Positions 9,515 to 18,898 of a stretch of DNA of 64,000 bases are shown piece by piece. Positions within the stretch are counted from its first letter, which is position 1, and the number at the start of each line of letters is the position of its first letter. Location: positions 124,001 to 188,000 of the forward strand of contig CAWCOV010000012.1 in NCBI GenBank assembly GCA_963797255.1, in the 5' to 3' direction. Source of the stretch: JANXZS01 sp963797255. GTDB lineage: Bacteria > Acidobacteriota > Terriglobia > Terriglobales > Acidobacteriaceae. The notes below the pieces were generated by a model. The model did no database searches. It worked only from the letters and a program-made list of their open reading frames with translations, and was not told the origin of the DNA. Made by a program: the position numbers and the translations under genes.

Positions 9515-11590
9515 ATGAGACTTGTTCGACTCGCTGCCTTTGCATTCACTGCGTTCTGTTTTGCTTCGCCTCTTTCGGCGGAAACATCCAAGCCCGTCAT
9601 CACGATTGATGAATTTTTCAATTCGACAGATTTCCATAAAGCTGCTTTCTCTCCCGACGGAAGCTCAGTCGTGGTATCTACCACGTCGCCGGATTGGCAA
9701 CATGACAGGTTTCGCGAAGACTTGTGGCTGTGGCGGCAACAGACAGGGAAGCTGACTCCGCTCACTCAAAGCGGCCACGATAACGATGCACGGTGGTCAC
9801 CGGATGGCAAGTATATCGGCTTCATTTCGGACCGGGCATTACCCGGTGAAGAGGAGGGCACCGAACGAGTTTGGTTGATCGATCCGAATGGAGGGGAGGC
9901 ATTTCCTCTCTATCGTGAGAAGGAGGATGCGCATGCCTTCGCGTGGTCGCATGACGGGAGCGCCATTTACTTTGCGATTACAGAGCCGTTTTCAAAAGAT
10001 CAGAAAGAGGCGATTAAGAAAGAATGGAAGGACGTCATTCGATGGAGAGAACAGGAGCGGGGTGATGCGCTTCTGAAGTCTCTTGTCGCCAGTGCGGTGG
10101 CGCAGAATATCGCAACACCGAATCCCGGGAAAAAGCCCCCTGAGCCTGCCGCAGCCTCCATTGAATATCCCCGAGGCGCAACTCTCTTCGCGCACAGCGA
10201 TTATGAGATCGACGAAGTCAGTGCCGATCCGACAGGCAAGCTGATCGCGTTCAATACCAAGGCTATTTCGCATCGCTTCGAGAGTCCGTCGGCAAATGAG
10301 ATTTACATCATGTCTGTTGCGGGTGGTGCAAGCCGGCAATTGACACACAACGATGCGATTGAAGAGGAACTCGAGTGGGCGCCGGACGGGCACATGCTCT
10401 ATTTTTTAGTGCGGTCTGCGGGTGGCTCCCTTGGCTCGAAGTATCACGACGTTCAGGGCCGTATCTACCAGATCGATCCAATGAGTGGATCAGTCGATCG
10501 TCTCGGCGAAGAATTCAAAGGATCGTGGGAAGGTTACGCAGTTCAAGACAACGGCAAGATTGTAGCCGAGGGTGAGACCGGGACCGAAACGCAAATCTAC
10601 ATCGTAGATGGGAAGAACGCGAAACGTTTATCAGGTACGCCGGGCACATATGAAAACATCGTCGCCGCCACTCGCGGAGTCGCAATCCTTCTTACTCATT
10701 CGAGAATTGCAGAACCTACTGAACTCTACCTCGCCGAGGACGCATCCCACCTGGCCTCCGCCAAACCTCTCACCAGTTTTAACGCGCTGTACGCGCAACG
10801 AGCGACGATCGATTGGAAGCCGTTCAAGTGGACGGCCGATGACGGTGCCAATATCGAAGGCGTGTTGATGTACCCGCCGGGTAAGCTGGACGCTAAAAAT
10901 CTTCGCATGCTCACACTGATACACGGCGGCCCCGCAGACGCGGATGGCGACCGCTTCGGTGCGAACTGGTATGACTGGGCGGCGTTGGCGGCGGCCAATG
11001 GTTGGCTTGTCTTCCGTCCGAATTACCGCGGTTCAAGCGGCTACGGCGATGAGTTCCTGATGCAGATAGCGCCGCATCTGGTCTCCCGACCCGGCAAGGA
11101 CATTCTGGAAGGGGTAGACGCATTGGTGAAAGCCGGTATAGCCGATCCAAACCACCTCGTGATTGGCGGTTACAGCTACGGCGGATATATGACCAATTGG
11201 TTGATCACGCAGACCACGCAATTCAAGGCGGCCGTTACTGGCGCAGGTGCGGTTGAGCACGCAGCGAATTGGGGAAACGACGATCTCACCTTTGATGATG
11301 CGTGGTACCTGAGCGGAACTCCTTGGGAGAAGCCCGATCTCTACCAGGCCGAGGCTGCGCTCTTTCAATTCGATAAGGTGAAGACGCCAACTCACGTGGT
11401 CGCCGGTAACGCGGATGTGCGAGTAAGCTACCTTGAAGGAGTGCTGATGGAACGCGCTCTTCAGAGCCTGAACATCCCCCACTCTTTTCTTGTCTTTCCA
11501 GGAGAAGGACACCCTTTGGCAAAGAATCCATGGCATGGATACATCAAGGTGCGTGAAGAATTGAAATGGCTGGAGAAATATGGCTCCTAA
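9515..11590 (+). CDS. S9 family prolyl oligopeptidase (secreted)
   Basis: The product is 691 residues: a signal peptide (about 1-22, ending PLSA), a seven-bladed beta-propeller with WD40/PD40-like repeats (SPDGSSVV, WSPDGKYIGF, WSHDGSAIYF, WAPDGHMLYF), then an alpha/beta hydrolase domain. The catalytic triad is visible: Ser554 in GGYSYGGYM, Asp634 in GNADVRV and His666 in GEGHPLA. Family members cleave short peptides, often at acyl- or prolyl-bonds. It would act in the periplasm or outside. It follows the TonB receptor by 92 bases and overlaps the next gene by 11 bases, which fits a peptide-use operon. The precise specificity cannot be read from sequence. Confidence 0.93.
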   Translation: MRLVRLAAFAFTAFCFASPLSAETSKPVITIDEFFNSTDFHKAAFSPDGSSVVVSTTSPDWQHDRFREDLWLWRQQTGKLTPLTQSGHDNDARWSPDGKYIGFISDRALPGEEEGTERVWLIDPNGGEAFPLYREKEDAHAFAWSHDGSAIYFAITEPFSKDQKEAIKKEWKDVIRWREQERGDALLKSLVASAVAQNIATPNPGKKPPEPAAASIEYPRGATLFAHSDYEIDEVSADPTGKLIAFNTKAISHRFESPSANEIYIMSVAGGASRQLTHNDAIEEELEWAPDGHMLYFLVRSAGGSLGSKYHDVQGRIYQIDPMSGSVDRLGEEFKGSWEGYAVQDNGKIVAEGETGTETQIYIVDGKNAKRLSGTPGTYENIVAATRGVAILLTHSRIAEPTELYLAEDASHLASAKPLTSFNALYAQRATIDWKPFKWTADDGANIEGVLMYPPGKLDAKNLRMLTLIHGGPADADGDRFGANWYDWAALAAANGWLVFRPNYRGSSGYGDEFLMQIAPHLVSRPGKDILEGVDALVKAGIADPNHLVIGGYSYGGYMTNWLITQTTQFKAAVTGAGAVEHAANWGNDDLTFDDAWYLSGTPWEKPDLYQAEAALFQFDKVKTPTHVVAGNADVRVSYLEGVLMERALQSLNIPHSFLVFPGEGHPLAKNPWHGYIKVREELKWLEKYGS

Positions 11591-12939
11591 GAGAATTTCT
11601 CCTGAGCGCAGTAGTGGCACACGAGGTTTGACGACGAAGTTTGCCATATGGGTTGTTGCATCTGTAACGCTCGCTGTGTGCACTTTGGCCCCTCTTTTCG
11701 CACAGCTTCCCAAAACCCACAGGAACTACCGCTGTCCTCGCGGGGCGACTCGTGGATGTTCGAACGGGCTCAGTAACGACACACAAATACATCATCGTCG
11801 AGAATGATCGGATCGCCAGGATAATGGATGCTGCTCCTTCCGGAGTGAAGGTCATTGACCTGTCGAAATTCACCGTCGTGCCTGGACTGACTGATTGTCA
11901 CGCTCACACGTTGAGTGATCCAACATCGCAGTCATGGGCATCAGGCCTGCGCATGTCTTCTGCCGATGCTACGCTTTGGGGCGTTTATAACCTGCAGATC
12001 TGGCTCGCTCATGGATTCACGACGCTGCGGGATGCAGGCGAGGGCGACGCAGCCTATGGTCAAATTGCTTTAAAGAACGCCGTGGAAAAGAGAATCATTC
12101 GTGGCCCGCGCATATTTCCTGCGGGCAGCCTGATCTCTGTCACTGGCGGTCATGGCGATGGAAATCCGCTTGCGCCGGACCTTCTGTTCCCTGCGCAGCC
12201 GAACATCGCAGACACCGTGAATGACATCGATCGAGTTGTGAGGAGGGACATTAAGTACGGTGCTGATTGGATTAAGTTGATGGCGACCGGTGGCGTGATG
12301 GACCCGATCAGCGACTATCACGTGCAGGAGCTAAGCGAAGCGCAGATGGCGCAGGCCGTCGAAGTGGTCCACCGCGCAGGCAAAAAAGTGATGGCGCACG
12401 CCGAGGGTACAGTGGGAATTAAAGCGGCAGTCCGTGCAGGCGTGGACTCGATTGAGCATGGCACCATGCTGGACGAAGAAGGTGCGCAGATGATGGAACA
12501 GCGCGGCACCTGGCTTGTTCCAACACTCTATTGTTTCCAGCACGACATGGAGACTGGCCTCTCGAAGGGCCGTGATCCGGCAAGTTATGCCAAGGGAGTG
12601 GAGATTATGAAAGAGCAGGGGCCTGCATTCCGCCGCGCGCTGGCACACCATCTGAAGATTGCTTACGGCGTGGACGATTCGGATGTAGACGCATCCGTCT
12701 CAAAGGAATTTGGGGCTCTTGTTCGGGGCGGCATGACACCCCTGCAGGCATTGCAAGCGGCAACCATTAATGCAGCGGAACTGCTGAATCAGACGAAGGA
12801 TCTGGGGACGCTCGAGCCCGGTAAATTCGCGGATATCGTTGCTGTCTCCGGTGATCCCCTCTCAGATATTGGTGCAATGGAACACGTCGTCTTCGTGATG
12901 AAGGGCGGAGAAATCGTGAAGCCGCTCGTGGAAAAGTAA
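11580..12939 (+). CDS. Secreted amidohydrolase family protein, prolidase/imidazolonepropionase-like (one frameshift)
   Basis: A metal-dependent amidohydrolase, about 452 residues when corrected. The first metal motif is DCHAH; later come KLMATGG, AHAEG and SIEHGT, as in the Xaa-Pro dipeptidase-like branch. The signal peptide (start ATG 11580, ending APLFAQ) lies in one frame and the enzyme in another, which is open from 11752. Dropping one A from AAAA (11712-11715) joins them through PTGTTAVLAGRLVDVRTG, the normal beta-sandwich start of this family. Without the correction the enzyme would lack a signal peptide and part of its N-terminal sandwich. Start overlaps the preceding peptidase, so the two are co-transcribed. 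It could hydrolyse dipeptides or a cyclic amide. Confidence 0.85.
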
Positions 12940-12971
12940 TACGCTAACAATCATCCTTATGCCCCGCGAAT

Positions 12972-15095
12972 TCATTTTCCAGTCGCGCCCTCTGAAGAGG
13001 ATTTGCCGAACACGGATTGGAAGAACTTAACAATGCGTTGACGCGCATCGTAGCCATGCCAAGGCTCCGGTTGCGGATTCCCCGCGAGCGAATTAAACAA
13101 CGGCCCGTGATTCTCGCGAGGATATTGTACGAATTGAACTGGCACTCCCGCTTGTCGCAATGCCCGGTACATTTCCTGCGCTTGTCCTAATGGGTCCGTC
13201 GTATCGGATGCACCTTGAAGCAAAAGAAACGGCGTCTTCGCATTCTTCACTCCCGCGAGCGGACTCTGCCGCCATGCATCCTCCGAACGCTCCCATGGTT
13301 TGCCAAAATACCATTGGTCGTACCATGAACTTTCTTCCGTCCCGTACTCGCTGTACTGGTCGATTACGGGCGCGCCGCTGACAATGCCCTTGAAGCGATT
13401 CGTCTTTCCTTCAACAAAAGCCGCCATTTCGCCGCCGTAGCTATAGCCCATCAATCCAAGATTTTCTGAGTCGACGGGGAACTTCTTTAGAACAGCATCG
13501 ACGCCACTCATGATGTCTCGATAGTCGCCGCCGCCAAGGTCATTCTTGTTCGCCGCGGCAAATGCGACCCCATACCCAGTGCTTCCCCTTGGATTTGGCT
13601 GGAAGACTGCCCATCCGTGCCCGACGATGAAGTTTGTCAGCGCAGAGTACCGATCGGAGAACGCCCAGAGTGGGCCTCCATGCACGTCTACAACAAGTGG
13701 AACGGAATGCTTTCCCGATTCTGGCGGCAGATACAACAACCCTTCAATGGAAAGCCCGTCGCTCTTCCATGAAACAATCTGCGAGGACGCCGCTCGCCAA
13801 CTGGCAGGAATTAACGCCGGTGTCGATAAGACCTTCGCGCCCTGTCCTAATTTTTCAGCGAAGTAAAGCGTGGCCGGTTGCGTACTGCTCTGAGCGAGGT
13901 AGACCCAGCCGGTCTCATTCAAGTTGGATCCAGCGGCGTTGATGACGGGCCGTTCGAAATGCTCGAGAACAATGTTCATTTTTCCAGGAGCAAGCCGCGC
14001 CAGGGACATCCGCGTGCCATCTTGAACGGAAACAAAGACGTCACCATTCTTTGCCACGATCGGAGCGTCGGACTCAAGACTTCCAGCAAAGTGCTCGCTG
14101 TAGTTGCGGATCACGTGGTCCTCAACGCCGTAGCTATATAGATCGCTGTACCCCGGCGGCGCATCCAGATGCGCCTGTGCGAGAAAATAGATTTGCTTAC
14201 CGTCTTTGGACCAGGCGGACTTTTCGATAGTTGCGGGTAGTGCAGAAAGTTTAGTCGGGATCGCAGGCTCTTTAACAGTCATCAACCACGAACTCGCGGC
14301 AGGCCCAAGATCTCCTTCATTGTTCGGCGCTTCGGCGCGAACCAGTAATCGATCGGACGCGGGAGCCCATGCCATACTTGAGGCATTCGGCGGAACCGCA
14401 ACGGGTGTCAGTTTGCCATCCTCAGGATTCATGAGATAAACGCGTGTGCCATGCTGATCGTTGTTGACTCGCACGGCATCTGCCTTCTCGTCGCGCTGTT
14501 TCTTTTCTCCCGGCGTAACCGGGTCCACACCGAGAATTGCAATCGTCTTTCCATCCGGTGCGATTGAAAAGGCTGTAACATCCATCGCAACCGCTTCGGT
14601 TGAAGGTTTCGCGTCACCGGCCGGCTTTCCCGTATTGATCGGGATCGCATCGCTCGCGGTTGAAGTGTCTACCGTCGGAACAATCTTGAGATCGTATGCG
14701 TGAGCTTCGCCGCCGTGCATGGGCAGGCGGAATAGTTGGTCGTGTTCGCCTCGATGAGCCAGAAAGAAAATGCTCTCTCCGTCCGGCGCCCATTCCGCAG
14801 CGCGCTCGCCCGCATGATCAGTTGATGGGGAAAAGGTAAGCTGGCGCGACGAATTCTTTTCAATGTCTACAAGCCACAGGTGTGTCTTGCCGCCCGACGC
14901 TGTGTCATCGGAAATTTCCAATACTACCAACTTACCGTCAGGCGACAGACGAGGAGCACTCATCGTTCGGACGTGCCGCAGATCCTCGTTCGTAGGAAAG
15001 TGCGTAGTCTCATCAGCGCACAGATGTGCAGGAATGAATGACATCGCCAGACTGAGTCCGGGCAGGAGAATGAGTCTCTTCAAAAACGAAATCAT
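12972..15095 (-). CDS. S9 family peptidase (secreted)
   Basis: A second prolyl-oligopeptidase-type enzyme, about 707 residues. The start at ATG 15095 gives MISFLKRLILLPGLSLAMSF, a signal peptide. A beta-propeller with SPDGK repeats (RLSPDGKLVV, WAPDGESIFF, IAPDGKTIAI) precedes an alpha/beta hydrolase with the serine in GYSYGGEM, an acidic residue in GASDTTDP and the histidine in YPRENHGPL. It is convergent with the amidohydrolase (32 bases between stops) and lies 58 bases downstream of the M20 hydrolase on the same strand, so it could be the last gene of the hut operon. It would release amino acids, including histidine, from peptides outside the cytoplasm. Confidence 0.92.
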   Translation of the reverse strand: MISFLKRLILLPGLSLAMSFIPAHLCADETTHFPTNEDLRHVRTMSAPRLSPDGKLVVLEISDDTASGGKTHLWLVDIEKNSSRQLTFSPSTDHAGERAAEWAPDGESIFFLAHRGEHDQLFRLPMHGGEAHAYDLKIVPTVDTSTASDAIPINTGKPAGDAKPSTEAVAMDVTAFSIAPDGKTIAILGVDPVTPGEKKQRDEKADAVRVNNDQHGTRVYLMNPEDGKLTPVAVPPNASSMAWAPASDRLLVRAEAPNNEGDLGPAASSWLMTVKEPAIPTKLSALPATIEKSAWSKDGKQIYFLAQAHLDAPPGYSDLYSYGVEDHVIRNYSEHFAGSLESDAPIVAKNGDVFVSVQDGTRMSLARLAPGKMNIVLEHFERPVINAAGSNLNETGWVYLAQSSTQPATLYFAEKLGQGAKVLSTPALIPASWRAASSQIVSWKSDGLSIEGLLYLPPESGKHSVPLVVDVHGGPLWAFSDRYSALTNFIVGHGWAVFQPNPRGSTGYGVAFAAANKNDLGGGDYRDIMSGVDAVLKKFPVDSENLGLMGYSYGGEMAAFVEGKTNRFKGIVSGAPVIDQYSEYGTEESSWYDQWYFGKPWERSEDAWRQSPLAGVKNAKTPFLLLQGASDTTDPLGQAQEMYRALRQAGVPVQFVQYPRENHGPLFNSLAGNPQPEPWHGYDARQRIVKFFQSVFGKSSSEGATGK

Positions 15096-15153
15096 GTGGG
15101 CTGATCTTATCAAAGCTTTAGTCGTGGTCAGCACGGGATCTTGCGCAGCCCGA

Positions 15154-16275
15154 TTATTGCTTCGACATGAGTGAAGTCAAGATCGAAACAGCTTCATCCA
15201 ATTCCTTCACAGGCACGCACTCTCGCCTGCTGTGTGCTGTGCGCATATCGCCAGGACCGAAAACAACGACTTCCTCTGCAATATCGTTCAACAGGCTCGC
15301 CTCCGATCCAAACGGAATCGAAGTGGCTTCACGATTCGCGAGATTACACAGTTGCGTTACGAGCGATGCATTGGAACCGGTCTCGAACCCAGGCTGACGC
15401 CGGAGGATCTTGATTTCGTAATCGAAGGAGGGATCAGACTTCCGCCGGTGATCGGCAGCCATGCGAACTATGTCGAGGAGCGCATCGGAAGATGGGCCGG
15501 GAAGTGGACGCCACTCCAACTGAAATCTGCACTCGCCAGCGATAATGTTTTTGGCTGTCCCGCCCTGGATTACACCTACGTTCAAAGACGTGAATGGGGG
15601 ACTAAAGAAATCGTCCCGTATATGCGCGAGCTGCGCTGCGTACTCTTCAATCGCTGTGATCAACCGAGCTGCGCCGTAGATTGCGGAACGTCCTTCGCTC
15701 GGGTGAGCGCTATGAGCTTCCTTGCCCCTCACGGTTACTTCAGCGAGGTAGTAGCCCTTTCCTGCACGGGCGGGCTGCAAAGACGTTGGCTCCCCAACCA
15801 CTGCGCGTCGCGGATGAATTGCGTTCGCAGCCAAAAGGTTCGACGCTCCAAGGCAGCCGATTTCTTCATCCGATGTGAGAACAAGACGCAAGCCACTCGT
15901 GAAAGATGAGGTGCTCTCAATCGCAGTCAACAGGCAGGCTAGAAACCCCTTCACGTCGCACGCCCCGCAGCCGTAGATAAATCCATCCTTGAGGATGGGC
16001 ACGAGAGCATCTGTCCAGTCTGCTGCAAACGGAACCGTGTCGGTGTGGCAGAAAAACGCGAGATCGACCTCTGGATTCTCCACCTTCTGGCCCTGGGGCG
16101 CCGCCAGCATGTTGATTTTTTCTATTCCATTGCCGTCGAAATATATCTTCTCGGCTAAATTCCATCCAACATTCTGAAGAACCGCGCTGGAGTAATCAAT
16201 CACGCCACGATTCGACATCGACGACACCGAAGGAATTTGGATGAGATTAAAAAGGTGCTCGCACGCGGTCTTCAC
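15154..16275 (-). CDS. M20 family amidohydrolase, ArgE-like; candidate N-formylglutamate deformylase
   Basis: A 373-residue M20 metallohydrolase like acetylornithine deacetylase. Dinuclear zinc residues are visible: HTD in FFCHTDTVPF, CDVKG, the catalytic Glu pair in TSDEEIG, VVGEPTS, and a C-terminal histidine in RTAHSRRE. The dimerisation domain is present (KEAHSAHP). No other arginine gene is nearby. Its ATG overlaps the hutF stop by four bases, a coupling normally kept for genes of one pathway. The HutF product, N-formylglutamate, is an N-acyl amino acid, the substrate class of this family, and no hutG is in the cluster; so deformylation is my inference. Plain acetylornithine or peptide hydrolysis remains possible. 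Confidence 0.85.
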   Translation of the reverse strand: MKTACEHLFNLIQIPSVSSMSNRGVIDYSSAVLQNVGWNLAEKIYFDGNGIEKINMLAAPQGQKVENPEVDLAFFCHTDTVPFAADWTDALVPILKDGFIYGCGACDVKGFLACLLTAIESTSSFTSGLRLVLTSDEEIGCLGASNLLAANAIHPRRAVVGEPTSLQPARAGKGYYLAEVTVRGKEAHSAHPSEGRSAIYGAARLITAIEEYAAQLAHIRDDFFSPPFTSLNVGVIQGGTAKNIIAGECRFQLEWRPLPGPSSDALLDIVRMAADHRRKSDPSFDYEIKILRRQPGFETGSNASLVTQLCNLANREATSIPFGSEASLLNDIAEEVVVFGPGDMRTAHSRRECVPVKELDEAVSILTSLMSKQ

Positions 16276-17675
16276 CTATGTACCCTGCCAATCTGGCGGC
16301 TCTGCCACACCTTCTCGTGGACCTGTTGATAGCATCCGACGATCTCCTCCTGTAAGGCATGTTTCCCGTCGCGAACGATGAGCTTCCCATTTACCGCGAC
16401 GTCGCGAATGGAGGATCTCTGAAGCGAGAATACAAGATTCGACAACAAGGACGTTTCGTTGTACCCGGCAATCGATACATCGTCGAGATCGGCAGTGAAG
16501 AAGTCGGCCATAGAGCCGTTCGAGAGTTCGCCTGTCGGCACTGACAGAGCGAGTGCACCGTTCAATGTCGCACATTGGAGGAGGCGGCTAGCCAGTGGTT
16601 CTCCAGCAATCTGATCAAGGATCGCGCGTTCCTGGTGAACAAGCCGCAGGTGATAGTCCAATTCTCGAGCATCCTCGAGCGGATCGATCTGTGCCTGGCT
16701 ATCAGAGCCGAGCGCGACAGGTATGCCGGCCGACATCACTGCATCGGCCGCGAGCACGCCATCACCTAAATTTCTTTCCGTCGTGGGACACGCGCAGATG
16801 CTCGCGCCAACTTCAGCCATCGTTGCGATTTCTGATTGGCTAAGGTGGATGGCGTGTACCGCGGTAAAGTTCTGCCCCAGCAGTTTCTCCCGCTGCAACA
16901 ATTCGATAGGCGTGCATCCATACTCGCGAATGCACGCTTCATTCTCTGCCACCTGCTCAGACACGTGCATGTGAACTGGCAGATTTACATCACGCGACCA
17001 ATCGATGATGTTGCTGAGAGCATCTTTCGGAACTGCTCGTACACTATGCGGAGCAACGCCGAATCGCACCTGCGAACTGGCTGGATATTCGCGGATCAGT
17101 CGTTCCATATTCGCAAGATAGTCAGAAGTGGTTTCGAAAAAACGAGTCTGGCCGCCATCGCGAGGCAATTCGAATCCTGACCGGATATACGCAGTACGAA
17201 GCAGCACAATCCGAATACCGACGGATTGTGCTGCGGCAATGACCTCCTTCGCGAGCAGGTTAGGATCTTCGTAGGCCTGCCCATTCGGAGCAGTGTGAAG
17301 GTAGTGGAACTCGCCCACCGTTGTAGTGCCAGCTAGGGCCATTTCAAGAAAGGTCATGCGTGCTACGTCGAATACTTCCCGTGGATCAAGCTGGGCCGCC
17401 GCGTGATACATAGTGCCGCGCCACGACCAGAAATCTTTTCCGCTTACGACTCGCGACTCTGCTTTGCCGCGGATCAAACGCTGAAACGAGTGCGAGTGCG
17501 CATTGACAAAGCCCGGAAGCAGGCACTTGCGGGGAAGTTCAATGACCAAATCCGCAGTCAAATCGCGTCGGACCGGTATGTCGATCACTCTTCCGTCATC
17601 GCCAACCAACAGCCCGGCATCTCGAACGAAGGTACCCTGCGCAAACAGAAATTCAGGAAGAAAAAGTGTGTTCAC
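16272..17675 (-). CDS. hutF: Formimidoylglutamate deiminase
   Basis: HutF hydrolyses N-formimino-L-glutamate to N-formyl-L-glutamate and ammonia in histidine breakdown. The 467-residue product is an amidohydrolase with metal motif NAHSHSFQR, the HutF hallmark GEFHYLHT, HMHVSEQ, the HAIHL site and an ALGSDSQ aspartate. I place the start at a GTG at 17675 whose GTGA overlaps the hutI stop by four bases and which follows a GGAG-containing stretch; an in-frame ATG at 17702 would lie inside hutI. The closest alternative, an 8-oxoguanine deaminase, lacks the long insert with GKDFWSWR seen here. The gene is translationally coupled on both sides. Confidence 0.93.
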   Translation of the reverse strand: MNTLFLPEFLFAQGTFVRDAGLLVGDDGRVIDIPVRRDLTADLVIELPRKCLLPGFVNAHSHSFQRLIRGKAESRVVSGKDFWSWRGTMYHAAAQLDPREVFDVARMTFLEMALAGTTTVGEFHYLHTAPNGQAYEDPNLLAKEVIAAAQSVGIRIVLLRTAYIRSGFELPRDGGQTRFFETTSDYLANMERLIREYPASSQVRFGVAPHSVRAVPKDALSNIIDWSRDVNLPVHMHVSEQVAENEACIREYGCTPIELLQREKLLGQNFTAVHAIHLSQSEIATMAEVGASICACPTTERNLGDGVLAADAVMSAGIPVALGSDSQAQIDPLEDARELDYHLRLVHQERAILDQIAGEPLASRLLQCATLNGALALSVPTGELSNGSMADFFTADLDDVSIAGYNETSLLSNLVFSLQRSSIRDVAVNGKLIVRDGKHALQEEIVGCYQQVHEKVWQSRQIGRVHR

Positions 17676-18898
17676 GCCACCACCCTTTCTCCACCAGCCC
17701 AAACTTCTCTGACTGGATTTGTGCCCATTTCATAGACGATCTGCCGCCAGTCCTGACTTTTGAGAATCAGAAAATCCGCGCGCAATCCAGCTTCAATGCG
17801 GCCGACGTCTTTGAGACCGAGCGCACATGCTGCGTTCGCGGTTCCAGCGATTAATGCTTCTTGAGCAGTCAGTCCATTCAGCCGCACTGCAAGACCAAGT
17901 GCAGCCGATGTAGAGAACAACGGACTCGAACCCGGATTCAAATCCGTCCCCACTGTGACGGCAGCGCCTGCATCAATGAGTTGCCTACCAGGCGCAGCGG
18001 GAATTCCGAGGTGAAGAGACACTCCCGGAAGAATTGTCGCGATAGTGGAGCTTGCTGCGAGTGCGACGAATTGTTCCGGCACGCTAGCCTCAAGATGATC
18101 CACACTCAACGCACCCATCTGCACTCCAAGTTCCAGTCCGCCGATGCGTTGAAACTGCTCCGTATGAAGCTTGATAGCCAGGCCGTGTGCCTGAGCAGCC
18201 TCAAACATTTTCTCGGCTTCCGCAGGATGCCACGCTTCTCGCTCGACGAAAACATCCACCGCAGTCGCAAGCCCACGCTTCGCAACTTCCGGAATCAATT
18301 CCCGCTGCATCTGCTCAACATAGCCAACTCTGTCGTCCATGTTTATCGGGGGGATGTGGATGAGCAGAGTGGGGACAATGCATGGGGCACAGCATCTCGC
18401 CAACGCTTGAATAGCTTCCAGCATCGCGATTTCAGCCTCGACCGTAAATCCATATCCTGATTTTATTTCGATTGTCGTTGCGCCCGATCGGAGCAATGCG
18501 TCAAGCCTTGGCTCTGCCAGCGCTACCAGTTCATCCCGCGAAGCCGCAGATGTTGCGCGAACCGTGCTTCGAATTCCACCACCCGCAGCGAGAATGGATT
18601 CATACGTAGCGCCCGATGTCCGCGCCTCAAAATCCTTCAGCCGGTCGCCCGCCCAGACTGCGTGGGTATGAGGATCGACCAGGCCTGGTATGACGGCACG
18701 ATTTCCCGCATCGAACACCGCTTCTGCTTCCCCGCGCCAGTCACTGCTCTTGCCGGTCCATGCAATCTCTCCATCGGAAATTGCGATGGCTGCCTGCTCC
18801 ACGATGTGTAGATCGCGCATCGCAGTCCCGCGCTTCGGCCCTGGGCCGAGTGATGTTGCCAATTGCGAAATTCCCGTTACCAGCAAGTCCACTTTCAT
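17672..18898 (-). CDS. hutI: Imidazolonepropionase
   Basis: Third enzyme of histidine degradation, converting 4-imidazolone-5-propionate to N-formimino-L-glutamate in the cytoplasm. The 408-residue product shows the metal site DPHTHAVWAGDR, the substrate segment KSGYGF, HTEQF, and VGTDLNPGS with the conserved Asp. Length and order match the family. The ATG at 18898 overlaps the hutU stop (ATGA), and the stop overlaps hutF, so the operon is tightly coupled. Confidence 0.96.
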   Translation of the reverse strand: MKVDLLVTGISQLATSLGPGPKRGTAMRDLHIVEQAAIAISDGEIAWTGKSSDWRGEAEAVFDAGNRAVIPGLVDPHTHAVWAGDRLKDFEARTSGATYESILAAGGGIRSTVRATSAASRDELVALAEPRLDALLRSGATTIEIKSGYGFTVEAEIAMLEAIQALARCCAPCIVPTLLIHIPPINMDDRVGYVEQMQRELIPEVAKRGLATAVDVFVEREAWHPAEAEKMFEAAQAHGLAIKLHTEQFQRIGGLELGVQMGALSVDHLEASVPEQFVALAASSTIATILPGVSLHLGIPAAPGRQLIDAGAAVTVGTDLNPGSSPLFSTSAALGLAVRLNGLTAQEALIAGTANAACALGLKDVGRIEAGLRADFLILKSQDWRQIVYEMGTNPVREVWAGGERVVA

